Positions 11,909 to 23,969 of a stretch of DNA of 64,000 nt are shown here, in pieces; positions within the stretch are counted from its first letter, which is position 1; every line of letters begins with the position of its first letter. Made by a program: the position numbers and the translations under genes. Source of the stretch: Ilex aquifolium (Eukaryota; Streptophyta; Magnoliopsida; Aquifoliales; Aquifoliaceae); assembly GCA_951799425.1 (NCBI GenBank), contig OX637395.1:37410323-37474322 (forward strand), given 5' to 3'. The notes beneath the pieces are model-generated. The model saw nothing but the letters and a program-made list of their open reading frames with translations. It made no database searches and had not been told where the DNA came from.

Positions 11909-13303
11909 AATTTAAATGAGCCTCCTGTTTGAGCTGCTTAAGCTCCTCAGTTAGAAAATAAAACAACGGTCTAGATCATTTAAATCCGACGGTTTATATG
12001 ACAATTAAATTTTTTAACATTTTAATCATGATAACTCATTTAAATTTTAACTTTTCGCCTTTAAGCTATAATAATTTATTTAAATTTAAATTTTTAATAT
12101 TTTAACCACAGTAACTCACTTAAATTTTAACTACAGTAACTCAACTCATACATTACAAAAAACGTGTTTTGTACGGGACATGACTTATTTATAAATAATT
12201 GTAGGCACTTAGCCCTTGCAAGGTACTAGAAAGGTGTGGTGCAGTATTTTTTTGACTACATATTCAAGACTGCAAGACAGTTGAGGACATTTATTAACTT
12301 GAGAATAAGATAGAAATCGAAACATGTCTTGTCATGTCAAAATTATATAATTTTGTTATATTTGAGTTGTGTCATTTTTGAGTGATATAAACACAAATGA
12401 CCCTTAATATGAAACCCATGATTAGAATTACATTAAATCTACTATGCACAAGTCCTCATAAAGTAGAAATCTACTTGATCCATATGCAACACTAGATCAA
12501 GGAATTGAAACAAAAATCAAGAAAATGATAGTACAACTAAATGAGCTACGTTTGCTAAATAGAGTAATTCCGATTTGACATCAATCCAAGTTATTTAATG
12601 TTTTTGGGTTTAAGCCGTGTTATTCTTGAGTTCGTGTCGAGTTACATCATTTTTTTTGGGTTGTGTCAAAAAATTACATCATTTTTTTTTATTAATTGTG
12701 TCAAAAAAACTCAACCCTAATTTTAGGCAACCTGCATAGATTGTTAGGGGAATATTTATAGTAGCTCTCTCTGACCTCCGACTAGTTGGAACCTATGTTT
12801 GGGATTCCCACAAAGAACAATCATTTTCTTCCATTTTAAAGGTATTCCCTTCCCTGCAACTGTTTTGCCAATAAAGATAAGCACCATATATATATACTCA
12901 CTAAGGATCCAAATAGTTGGTACAAGTGTATATTTTTTCATGCATTAATGCTGATGATCATTGTTGTTGGGCTTCATAATAAGGCCAAATCATTAGGGTA
13001 GACGTAAACTTTACTATATGTATCCGGATTTGAGTACGAACCGTCAAAAAAATGTCGGTAACATATCTCTAAAATTTACAGACTTTAAAGGGTGTTTTTA
13101 TAATTTTTGTGAATCATTTTATAACCAAAAAATTTATCACTTTTATAGTTGATTTATCACTTTTATGAATATTTTTACCACTGTTGTGTGTTTTTACCAC
13201 ATTTGTGGTAAATATTTTTGAAATACTAATTAATGGTCATGAGTTAACCACATCATTCACAATTTGAAATGCATAGTATTTTTCTATAGATAGATCATAT
13301 AAC

Positions 13304-14028
13304 CTAGGAAGCATGAATATGGATACGAGATACGGGTATGATATGATACAGATACGAGATATGGATATGGATATGAAATAAGAGTACAATATGATACGAA
13401 TACGAGATACGGATATGATACGATGTGGATACGATAAAACGCCAAAAAATAGGATACAAGTACGACCAGAATACGTCTATAAATATGTATACTTTATATT
13501 TGTACTATTATGCAATGACTTGATACATATAATTTTTAATAATTCTTTAACAATAATAAACAATATTAACAATTTTCTATTTTTAAAAAATTGTCTATCG
13601 TCTCATTATGGTACATCTACAAAGTGAATTGATTAATTAAATGAATAAATAAGAAATAACATTTAACTATATTATTTGCTTAGAAGTTATTTGTTGCTAA
13701 GATTATTCAGGAATCAATTCATTTATAATTTTTGGATATGTGATAATAGATAATACTTGAAAAAGACTAATGTCTTCTAAGTCATAAGAATTTTGATTGA
13801 TGTATTGCATTATATGTGAAATCAAAAGGAAGAGGTAAAGATTAAAACTAAAAATTATACATATTTTTCTGTATATAGAAGTATCCGTGAAATATCTATA
13901 TATTTTATTTATTATTACATACATTTAATGTGTATCTAATACATATTCTGGAGTATCTGACGAGTATTATATCTAGTATAGTATTCAATACAGATATATC
14001 GACCTTTAACGAAATATGTGTGATTCAT
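13304..14028. mobile_element. MULE-type MITE, unit 2 copy
   Basis: Same element as at 2957, flanked by ATCATATAAC at 13,294-13,303 and 14,029-14,038. The identical TSD shows it was inherited with the duplicated unit rather than inserted again. Confidence 0.75.
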
Positions 14029-14084
14029 ATCATATAACAATCATTCCATTCTCACCCCTCTTTTGGTGGGTTGGGTGGGGAGAA

Positions 14085-14101
14085 GGGGGGGGGGGGGGGG
14101 G
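14085..14101 (+). repeat. Homopolymer of 17 G
   Basis: It lies about 50 bp right of the MULE-type MITE in a ~130-bp segment shared with unit 3 (29 G there) and missing in unit 1. Confidence 0.85.
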
Positions 14102-14354
14102 AGGGTTGCAGCATTAGCCAAGAGAGAACTCCTGAACTGGAGTACACAATAGAAATCAAAATAAGCCAATAATTTTTCACAATATTATTTTTATCACAAA
14201 TACATATTTTACTGAAGAAGAAACTCTAAAGATTTACAAAGCAAATAGAATACATGACATAAAGCTTGACACACACACACACACACAGATATATATATAT
14301 ATATATAGTACTGCAACAAACAAGCATATCAATCCAACACGAAATCGGAGATAT

Positions 14355-14612
14355 TCAAGGGCTGGTGGTCGTGGTAGAGGGAGGTGGGAGGATCGGAACG
14401 TAGGGAATAGTGCCCGGGACTGTTGGAAATGTAGTTGGTGGCAGTCGAGGAAACCTGAAAGTGGGCGTGGTGGGAATGGAAGGATAAGGCCGGTACGGTG
14501 GCAGCGTTGGCAAATTTGGTGACAAAAGACGACGAGCCGCCATGGCTTGGCCGGTGCCGGAAATTGTCCAGGCAATGAAGATGAACACAAGGAAGAACTT
14601 GCAAGAGGCCAT
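14355..14612 (-). CDS. Small secreted proline-rich protein, gene a copy 2
   Basis: Encodes 85 residues. The start is chosen at MASCKFF, which opens the same signal peptide as copy 1. The mature protein begins near AARRLLSPNLP and is made of Pro/Thr/Tyr motifs ending in PYVPILPPPSTTTTSP. It lacks the six residues PITPYF of copy 1, an in-frame 18-bp deletion shared with copy 3. The frame is intact, with only a few substitutions relative to copies 1 and 3, which suggests a maintained coding sequence or recent duplication. The TATA box is at 14,705-14,713. The region right after the stop carries an AC/AT microsatellite at about 14,270-14,308. Secretion to the cell wall is inferred from the signal peptide and Pro-rich composition. 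Confidence 0.8.
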   Translation of the reverse strand: MASCKFFLVFIFIAWTISGTGQAMAARRLLSPNLPTLPPYRPYPSIPTTPTFRFPRLPPTTFPTVPGTIPYVPILPPPSTTTTSP

Positions 14613-14801
14613 GTTAAATGGGAAGAGGGATGGGTCTCTCAATCTATATGAAAAGATCAAAGCATGCGAGAAATTGTGTACTCACAAAGCTGTAGTTGCT
14701 AAGCATATATATAGTAGAATTATGAGGTTCGTCTTATTTTAGGTCCCTTTTCTTTCAATTGTGTCACTTAAGCATTACAATTAGAGTTTCTCTCATTTTG
14801 A

Positions 14802-15210
14802 CCCCAAATATTTCAATTATTTTATTTTGGTCCATGAAATATTAAATATATTTATATGTGATATTTCAAGCATACAATATCCAAATTGCTAACAGTTTTT
14901 TATCATAAACTTGTCACGTGATATCTTAATATGTGCAAAAAATAATTTTGGTAGTTCTTGACAAAAAATGTGTAATATGAGTAGCTATTGATCAAAATTG
15001 TATAATTTAAGTAGTTCTTTGACCAAAATTTGGGTAGAAATTTGGTCAACTGTTATTCAAATTATTATTTTTTTCTATATTTAAGTATTACGTGACAAGT
15101 TTATAATAAAAAATCGTTAGCAATTTAGACGCTGTCTGCTTGAAAGACCACATAGAAATATATTCAAAATACTTTAGGGACTAAAATGATTCAATTAAAA
15201 TATTGGAGAC
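14802..15210. mobile_element. Foldback element, unit 2 copy
   Basis: Same long inverted repeat as at 4322, with arms about 14,802-14,922 and 15,087-15,210, again just upstream of gene a. Confidence 0.7.
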
Positions 15211-18200
15211 TAAAATAAGACAAACTTCATACTTTGAGGACTTTTAATGCAATTAACCCAAATTTTTAATTTTTATTTAAATAATTAAATTACGTTTAGT
15301 TGTTAAAACATGCACTTCCTCACCTACTAACTTGTCGACTAAAAATTTTAAAAGTTCACTTTAAATGGTTGTTATTATGGCTAACAAAAAATGCGACGAG
15401 GGCCTCAAATTAAATGCCAATCATTAATTATTTTTATTTTTATTTTTGATAAGAGCCAATCATTAATTTGACTAAAGGGAAAATTGATAACTGAGGTTTT
15501 TCTTTTTCTTTTTTTTTTTAATAATTGAGGAATTAAAGTAATATATTTTGAATACTTAAAAGACTAAAGTGTATTTAATCAAATATCACGAGGTATTATT
15601 TTATTAACAATTGAAACATTCATCATCGAGTGGACCATGAAAAGAAAAAATAAAGTAACACAATTAGAGAAAGAACGGTGATATAGGGACTAAATTAAAT
15701 ACACTCAAAAGATTAATAGTGAGTTTCAATGTTAAATGAAATTCATTTCTAATTTTTAAATCCATATAACATTAATCGAGAAATAATGATCTAAATGGGA
15801 GGGAGAGTGTATTTTATAGGGCTAATTTTACTTTTCTATCAAACGGTAAGATTTGTGTCACTTTGCCCACTTAACTATTAAATTTCTTATATTGCTCTCT
15901 CGACTATTTGAAATGATTTCACATTGCCCATAACGAAAATGTTCGCTATCTTTTGGACGAAAAATATCAACATGTTGGGGCATAGTAAAACAAAATCACA
16001 TAGTTCCGAGGTAAAAGTGAAACAATTTTCCGTCAAATTTTAAATGATCCTTTGGGTGATGTGAGTTATTAGGTGCAAGTGACACAACTCTCATAATTTG
16101 AGGTGGGCAAATTCCAATTAACTCTTTTCGATATGGACTAAAAATGTATCCATAAACTATATGAACCTGGGTGAGGCATTTTGTCAGTTAGCTGGGGGGG
16201 CTGTTGGGAATGCAGGAGAAACAATAAGATTTCATAAAGCCACCCCACCTTCATTCCTTTTAAAAGCCGTCTTTATGGTTGTCCATCTCTAAATTACTTC
16301 CAACAAACCAAAGTGAGTACCTAAAAGAGCAAGCCTGTCCAAGGTTAAAAAAAGAAGGCACAGTAACCACAAATAATGGCTTCCTTTTTTCTTTTTTTTT
16401 ATCAGGGGTGTTTGGACAAACTTTCGTACATTTTGACTAATTTTTTTTTTGATCCGATCAAAAACAGGTCATCTACACCGGAATTAAAGTATTTATGAGA
16501 GATAAATCTCTCATGACCTGTTCCCAAAAAATTGTCAAGATTCGAATCAAAACGTCTGAGTTTACAATTCATCCTTATTATCACTTGAGTTACTCTTTCG
16601 AATTCAAATAACGGCTTGTACATAAGCATTAAATTGCATTGACGAGTGGTTTAGCTAACCAGGTATTTCCATTTATTCTCTCTCCTAGGATTATATTTGG
16701 GCCGGTGTTGCTGCGACACGCATAGTAGCTCAATTTCTTGAAGTAGTAATAGACCTATTCAGTTTGAGCAATGTTACTTGAATTTAATTTATTAATTTAA
16801 TTTGTTTATTTAATAACTAATAAACCCCAATATTTATTAGAACTCACTACAAACTCTACAATTGTGATAGATTATATCAGTAAATTATATTCAAATAGTA
16901 TTAATGATTCAGTTTAAGACTCAAATCCATGGACCATGACCAATGCCCAACCCCATACAAACAAAGACCAAGTCTTGCAGGCTCTCTTTCTCACATACTC
17001 TCTCTGGAGCTCCTCCCTTTCGTGAGTAAATATTTAGTGTAACGATGATACTACGTCATTATTATTTGGTCAAACTTGTCCTTCCAAACAAATTTTAAGA
17101 AATTATAATGTTTTACATATCTTAGTGTATTTTTTGGAAATATAAAATAATTCCAGCTGATTTCATCTTTTATCGTTAGTCATAATATATGGAAGTGATT
17201 TATTTATTAAAGAAAGTCATACTTTAGCGACAAATATATTTTCTCGTAGAAAGTTTATTTTAACCACAAATTTATTTTTCGTCATTATCAGAATCTTTAG
17301 GTGACGAAATATACTTTTTTTGTTGTTGATGACTGTTGAAACTTATGAAATCCCGAGTCATTTCCATAATAATATTCAGAGTGCTAATAACCTTCATAAT
17401 ACTAAAGGATATAATATCCAAATAATGAATAAACTTTGGGGACATCCGATAAAATTGAAACGATACAGATAAACTTTGAGCAAGAATTTTCATTTTAAAG
17501 TTTTTGGATTTACATGGGTGTTGAAATGGGTCGGGGTTTTACAATACTTTTCTTGTCCGTGCATTTTCTACACTGTAAAGATTAATCCTTTTCTCATTCT
17601 TGCATTGCAGTAACGTGGCTCACATTACATAACTAGAACAAAAGGAAAAAAAAAGAGAAAGAATTGGATTGAATTAGCACTTGTGGATGGGTTGTAAATG
17701 AACTGAAACAAGCTGAGCATATCATATTATTCAGACTCGATTTGTTCATTTGCCGAGTGTATTCGAGATCGGATCAAAATCACGACGAACTTTAAACATC
17801 TTGCTTGGCTCATTAATTTTTTCTTCTTTAAACTCTGCCTCAGCTTGACTTCGTTCATCTCATTAAACAAGCCATCCTCGAGCTTATATTCAAGCTTAAA
17901 CTCAAGTTTAGATTCGTGATCAAGATTATACTCTGCTCGGTTATACTTATAATATAAATATTCATAAGCCAAAAAAATTATTGCATATGCTTGACTCGTT
18001 TATTAGACAAATTTTGAAAATGAACGCTTGTTTGGTTCGTTTGACAAATGAAGAGGTGATTGACAGCAAAGTGAACTGATATGAACATCAACTGTTACCT
18101 CATTATACATATGATCCAATCTGTTAGTGTATAATCCCCATAAACGAAAAGCATAAATCAAATTACACTTGTACCATAATAATATAATAAAAGATAGTCT

Positions 18201-18293
18201 CTGTGCCTGCAAGCTAAAGTAGTGGATATCTAACACTCCCAAGGTCCAACAGTGACGGGAATCTCGTATACTATAGTTACTTTTTATTAGTAT

Positions 18294-18715
18294 TCAAGGC
18301 TCAGTAGTTGAGTGAGGTCCAGATAATGAAGGAATGGGTATGTCCTTAGGCTGTGTAGGGATGGTTGGCAATGTGGGCTTAGGCAGGTCAGGGAATTTCG
18401 GCAGAGGTGGCAGTTCCGGCACTTCCAGCTTTGGCAAAGTTGGTACAAGGGGCAATGTTGGCATCTCCGGCAGAGTGGCAGCTCCGGCAGTTCGGGTTTT
18501 GGAAGCTCCGGCAGTTCCGGCTTTGGCAAAGTTGGTACATATGGTAATGGTGGCTGTTCCACTTTAGGCTGTGGTGGCAGTTCTGGCTTTGGAAACTCGA
18601 GTAATGTTGTCGCTAAAAGATGGCTCGCCTCTGTCGTGATTTTGTCGTTGTTCATCAATGATAATACAAGAACTAGAAGTATAAAGAGAAAGGGTTGGTT
18701 GTGGGAATGAGCCAT
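18294..18715 (-). pseudogene. PELPK-type secreted protein, gene b copy 2, frameshifted
   Basis: The N-terminus is intact. From the Met at 18,715 (MAHSHNQPF) there is a hydrophobic signal segment, then SHLLATTLLEFPKPELP and PELPELPK repeats, as in plant PELPK1-like wall proteins. An in-frame Met ten codons upstream is a less likely start because the signal peptide begins at the second one. A single G is missing near 18,475 relative to copy 1. The frame then switches to Cys-rich nonsense, while the ancestral stop (18,294-18,296) remains in the original frame. The coding sequence is therefore broken after roughly 80 residues, although a secreted truncated product with two or three PELPK units remains possible. 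Confidence 0.8.
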
Positions 18716-18788
18716 TGGTAGAGTAGATGAAAAGGAGAGATGCAAACAAAGTGCTTAAGATTGGATTGAGCATGCATTGCTTGATGGG

Positions 18789-18796
18789 TTTATATA
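18789..18796 (-). promoter_or_regulatory. TATA box of gene b copy 2
   Basis: Minus-strand TATATAAA about 75 bp upstream of the start codon. The Harbinger element begins only about 40 bp further upstream, so the distal promoter has been displaced by 16 kb. Confidence 0.6.
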
Positions 18797-19026
18797 GATG
18801 AAAGATGTGGTGTGGCAAAAAGGCAAAGACTATAACGCTGCGTTTGATTCGTGGTATTAAACTACTTGGTAATGATCATTCCTTTATTTGGTTTGTGGTA
18901 ATCAAAATTCCTTCTCATTCCTTCTCATTCCTTCTCATTCCTTCTACATTTACTTTCCGAAAAAAAAAAGGAATAACTAATCCCACAAAATATGGGATTA
19001 CCCATTACCAAATACGACATAGTATT

Positions 19027-19347
19027 TCCCATTCCCAATGACTCGGTAATGAAGCCAAATTCATAACAACAAAAACCCGACTCCTCCCAATCTCACTGTC
19101 TCGTCGACTTGCACCTCCCTCCCCAAATCTCTCTTCTCTCCTTCACTCCTTTGCTCACCTCTCAACTCTTCTCTATCGAGCCCCATGTCATTCCACCCCT
19201 TCTTTCATCCCCTCTTACCTACTCTCTGCCTACTTCTCATTGGTTTTTGAACCAAGGGGCAAAATCGATGACGAAAACCATCCTAAACTCGACGAGAACC
19301 AACTTGGACCACCAATCTCAGCTTATTCCTTACTCTTAGTCAACAAT
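19027..19347 (+). repeat. 321-bp direct repeat, left copy
   Basis: Same length and about 96% identical to 30,418-30,738. Both copies keep an open 76-codon frame (19,109-19,339 and 30,500-30,730), but it resembles nothing I know. Together they flank the 11.07 kb inserted block. Confidence 0.9.
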
Positions 19348-20209
19348 ATTAACTTGAGAAGTATTTTTGACTACATATTCAAGACTGCAAGACAGTTGAG
19401 GACACATTAACTTGAGAATAAGATAGAAATGGAAACATGTCTTGTCATGTCAAAATTATATAATTTTGTTATATTTGAGTTGTGTCATTTTTGAGTGATA
19501 TAAACACAAATGACCCTTAATATGAAACCCAATTATTAGAATTACATTAAATCTACTATGCACAAGTCCTCATAAAGTAGAAATCTATTTGATCCATATG
19601 CAACACTAGATCAAGGAATTGAAAAAAAAATCAAGAAAATGATAGTACAACTAAATGAGCTACGTTTGCTAAATAGAGTAATTCCGATTTGACATCAATC
19701 CAAGTTATTTAATATTTTTGGGTTTAAGTCGTGTTATTCTTGAGTTCGTGTCGAGTTACATCATTTTTTTTGGGTTGTGTCAAAAAATTACATCATTTTT
19801 TTTTATTAATTGTGTCAAAAAATCTCAACCCTAATTTTAGGCAACCTGCATAGATTGTTAGGGGAATATTTATAGTAGCTCTCTCTGACATCCGACTAGT
19901 TGGAACCTATATTTGGGATTCCCACAAAGAACAATCATTTTCTTCCATTTTAAAGGTATTCCATTTTAAAGTCTAAAATTTACGGACTTTAAAGGGTGTT
20001 TTTATAATTTTTGTGGATCATTTTATAACCAAAAAATTTATCACTTTTATAGTTGATTTACCACTTTTATGAATATTTTTACCACTGTTGTGTGTGTTTT
20101 TACCACATTTGTGGTAAATATTTTTGAAATACTAATTAATGGTCATGAGTTAACCACATCATTCACAATTTGAAATGCATAGTATTTTTCTATAGATAGA
20201 TCATATAAC

Positions 20210-20942
20210 CTAGGAAGCACGAATATGGATACGAGATACGGGTATGATATGATACAGATATGAGATATGGATATGGATATGAAATAAGAGTATAATATGA
20301 TACGAATACGAGATACGGATATGATACGATGTGGATACGACAATACGATAAAACGCCAAAAAATAGGATTTAAGTACAGCCAGGATACGTCTATAAATAT
20401 ATATACTTTATATTTGTACTATTATGCAATGACTTGATACATATAATTTTTAATAATTCTTTAACAATAATAAACAATATTAACAATTTTCTAATTTTAA
20501 AAAATTGTCTATCATCTCACTATGGTACATCTACAAAGTGAATTGATTAATTAAATGAATAAATAAGAAATAACATTTAACTATATTATTTGCTTAGAAG
20601 TTATTTGTTGCTAAGATTATTCAGGAATCAATTCATTTATAATTTTTGGATATGTGATAATAGATAATACTTGAAAAAGACTCATGTCTTCTACGTCATA
20701 AGAATTTTGATTGATGTATTGCATTATATGTGAAATCAAAAGGAAGAGGTAAAGATTAAAACTAAAAATTATACATATTTCTCTGTATATAGAAGTATCC
20801 GTGAAATATCTATATATTTTATTTATTATTACATACATTTAATATGTATTCGATATTTATTCTCAAGTATCTGACGAGTATTATATCTAATACGGTATTC
20901 GATACAGATACATCGACCTTTAACAAAGTATCTGTGTTTCAT
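20210..20942. mobile_element. MULE-type MITE, unit 3 copy
   Basis: Same element and same TSD (20,200-20,209 and 20,943-20,952) as in units 1 and 2. Confidence 0.75.
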
Positions 20943-20976
20943 ATCATATAACAATCATTCCATTCTCACCCATCTT

Positions 20977-20978
<2 letters not shown>

Positions 20979-21007
<29 letters not shown>
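20979..21007 (+). repeat. Homopolymer of 29 G
   Basis: Same locus as the 17-G run of unit 2, but the flanking G/T-rich bases present there have been absorbed into a pure run. Confidence 0.9.
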
Positions 21008-21009
<2 letters not shown>

Positions 21010-21170
21010 GCAGCATTAGCCAAGAGAGAACTCCTGAACTGGAGTACACAATAGAAATCAAAATAAGCCAATAATTTTTCACAATATTATTTTTATCACA
21101 AATACATATTTTACTGAAGAAGAAACTCTAAAGATTTACAAAGCAAATAGAATACATGACATAAAGCTTG

Positions 21171-21232
<62 letters not shown>
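21171..21232. repeat. AC/AT compound microsatellite
   Basis: About 8 AC then about 23 AT dinucleotides, just downstream of gene a copy 3. The same site has only a few repeats in unit 1 and an intermediate number in unit 2. Confidence 0.9.
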
Positions 21233-21237
<5 letters not shown>

Positions 21238-21282
21238 ACTGCAACAAACAAGCATATCAATCCAACACGAAATCGGAGATAT

Positions 21283-21540
21283 TCAAGGGCTGGTGGTCGT
21301 GGTAGTGGGAGGTGGGAGGATCGGAACGTAGGGAATAGTGCCCGGGACTGTTGGAAATGTAGTTGGTGGCAGTCGAGGAAACCTGAAAGTGGGCGTGGTG
21401 GGAATGGAAGGATAAGGCCGGTACGGTGGCAGCGTTGGCAAATTTGGTGACAAAAGACGACGAGCCGCCATGGCTTGGCCGGTGCCGGAAATTGTCCAGG
21501 CAATGAAGATGAACACAAGGAAGAACTTGCAAGAGGCCAT
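21283..21540 (-). CDS. Small secreted proline-rich protein, gene a copy 3
   Basis: Encodes 85 residues and is nearly identical to copy 2, with a Ser-to-Thr change in the C-terminal PPP(S/T) motif. Signal peptide, AARRLL junction and Pro-rich mature part are as in the other copies, and the start is chosen on the same grounds. The TATA box is at 21,633-21,641 and the foldback element follows upstream. This copy sits inside the block inserted into the Harbinger element, so its distal surroundings differ from those of copies 1 and 2. Intact frame; function as a secreted wall protein is inferred. Confidence 0.8.
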   Translation of the reverse strand: MASCKFFLVFIFIAWTISGTGQAMAARRLLSPNLPTLPPYRPYPSIPTTPTFRFPRLPPTTFPTVPGTIPYVPILPPPTTTTTSP

Positions 21541-21729
21541 GTTAAATGGGAAGAGGGATGGGTCTCTCAATCTATATGAAAAGATCAAAGCATGCGAGAA
21601 ATTGTGTACTCACAAAGCTGTAGTTGCTAAGCATATATATAGTAGAATTATGAGGTTCGTCTTATTTTAGGTCCCTTTTCTTTCAATTGTGTCACTTAAG
21701 CATTACAATTAGAGTTTCTCTCATTTTGA

Positions 21730-22137
21730 CCCCAAATATTTCAATTATTTTATTTTGGTCCATGAAATATTAAATATATTTCTATGTGATATTTCAAGCA
21801 GACAATATCCAAATTGCTAACAGTTTTTTATCATAAACTTGTCACGTGATATCTTAATATGTGCAAAAAATAATTTTGGTAGTTCTTGACAAAAAATGTG
21901 TAATATGAGTAGCTATTGATCAAAATTGTATAATTTAAGTAGTTCTTTGACCAAAATTTGGGTAGAAATTTGGTCAACTGTTATTCAAATTATTATTTTT
22001 TCTATATTTAAGTATTTTGTGACAAGTTTATAATAAAAAATCGTTAGCAATTTAGACGTTGTCTGCTTGAAAGACCACATAGAAATATATTCAAAATATT
22101 TTAGGGACTAAAATGATTCAATTAAAATATTGGAGAC
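21730..22137. mobile_element. Foldback element, unit 3 copy
   Basis: Same inverted-repeat element as at 4322 and 14,802. Confidence 0.7.
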
Positions 22138-22971
22138 TAAAATAAGACAAACTTCATACTTTGAGGACTTTTAATACAATTAACCCAAATTTTTAATTTT
22201 TATTTAAATAATTAAATTACGTTTAGTTGTTAAAACATGCACTTCCTCACCTACTAACTTGTCGACTAAAAATTTTAAAAGTTCACTTTAAATGGTTGTT
22301 ATTATGGCTAACAAAAAATGCGACGAGGGCCTCAAATTAAATGCCAATCATTAATTATTTTTTGATAAGAGCCAATCATTAATTTGACTAAAGGGAAAAT
22401 TGATAACTGAGGTTTTTTTTTTTTTTTTAATAATTGAGGAATTAAAGTAATATATTTTGAATACTTTAAAGACCAAAGTGTATTTAATCAAATATCACAA
22501 GGTATTATTTTATTAACAATTGAAACATTCATCGTCGAGTGAAACATGAAAATAAAAAATAAAGTAACACAATTAGAGAAAGAACGGTGATATAGGGACT
22601 TAATTAAATACAGTCAAAAGATTAATAGTGAGTTTCAATGTTAAATGAAATTCATTTCTGATGCAATAATTGCATTGAATTAAATCATCAGGTTAGGTTC
22701 TCAAATTATGTCGAAATAATATTTTCCTTAGAGAAATAATAATCTAAATAGGAGGGAGAGTGTATTTTAGAGGGCTAATTATACTTTTCTATCAAACGAT
22801 AAGGTTTTTTATATTGCTCCCTCGATTTGAAATGATTTCACATTGCCCATAACAAAAATGATCGCTATCTTTTGGACAAAAAATATCAACATGTTGGGGA
22901 ATAGTAAATCAAAATCACATAGTTCCGAGGTAAAGTGAAATAATTTTTCATCAAATTTTAAATGATTCTTT

Positions 22972-23041
22972 GAGGTCAAGGGTTCAAATCCCCTTTTCCC
23001 TCCCCCAAAAAAAAAAAAATTTAGAAAAAAAAAGAAAAAAG
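22972..23041 (+). mobile_element. Truncated SINE / tRNA-derived retrosequence
   Basis: A 70-bp segment absent from units 1, 2 and 4. It contains an exact Pol III B box (GGTTCAAATCC) inside a pairable T-arm (AAGGG...CCCTT), then a C-rich stretch and an A-rich tail. That is the layout of the 3' part of a tRNA-derived retroelement. No A box is present, so it is 5'-truncated. Confidence 0.5.
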
Positions 23042-23969
23042 TAATTAGGTGCAAGTGACACAACTCTCATAATTTGAGGTGGGCAAAATCCAATTAACCC
23101 TTTTCGATATGGACTAAAAATGTATCCATAAACCAAAGAGGTGCTGTGAGTGTGATGAACCTGGGTGAGGCATTTTGTCGGTTAGCTGTGGGGGCAGTTG
23201 GGAATGCAGGAGAAACAATAAGATTTCATAATAGGGCATGTCACCCCACCTTCATTCCTTTGAAAAGCCGTCTTTATGGTTGTCCATCTCTAGGTTACTT
23301 TCAACAAACCAATTGAGTACATAAAAGAGCAAGCCTGTCCAAGGTTTTAACAAAAGAAGGCACAGTAACCACAAATAATGGTTTTTTTTTTTTTTAATCA
23401 GGGGTGTTTGGACAAACTTTCATATATTTTGACTAATTTTTTTCTCGATCCGATCAAAGGCAGGTCATCTACACCAGAATTAAAGTATTTATAAGAGATA
23501 AATCTTTCATAACCTGGTCCCAAATGGTTGTCAAGATTCGACTCAAAACGTCTGAGTTTACAATTCATCTCTATTATCACTTGAGCAACTCTTTCGAATT
23601 CAAATAACGGCTTGTACATATGCATTAAATTGCACTGACTAGTGGTTTAGCTAACCAGGTATTTCCATTTATTCTCTCTCCTAGGGTTATATTTGGACCG
23701 GTGTTGATGCGACACGCATAGTAGCTCAATTTCTCGAAGTAGCAATATACCTATTCAGTTTGAGCAATGTTACTTGAACTTAATTTATTAATTTAATTTG
23801 TTAATTTAATCACTCATAACTAGATGTGGCAAATGGGTGGATTGGGTTGGTTATGGGTTGGATTAAATTGAGTTGGGCTAAAATAAATTCAATCAATTTT
23901 TCACTAACGTAATAAATGGGTTATAATGGGTTGGATTTATAACGGGTTGGGTTAAACTCATTAACCCAT

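Larger units (their letters stand above)
9896..18835. repeat. Tandem unit 2 (gene a + frameshifted gene b)
   Basis: Second copy of the unit. It carries a CACTA-like replacement at 10,737-11,908 that unit 1 lacks, the MULE-type MITE, gene a, the foldback element and gene b with its promoter. Its right limit in this window is the Harbinger insertion at 18,836. The non-coding stretches 9896-10,736, 11,909-13,293 and 15,211-18,293 hold the same repeats as unit 1 and no recognised gene. Near 15,750 a short segment that units 1 and 3 share has been replaced. Confidence 0.9.

Noticed and set aside
19109-19339. 76-codon frame in both 321-bp repeats, intact in each
   Set aside because: Low-complexity Ser/Leu/Pro composition, no recognisable domain, and intactness is expected for a short frame with only about 4% divergence between copies.
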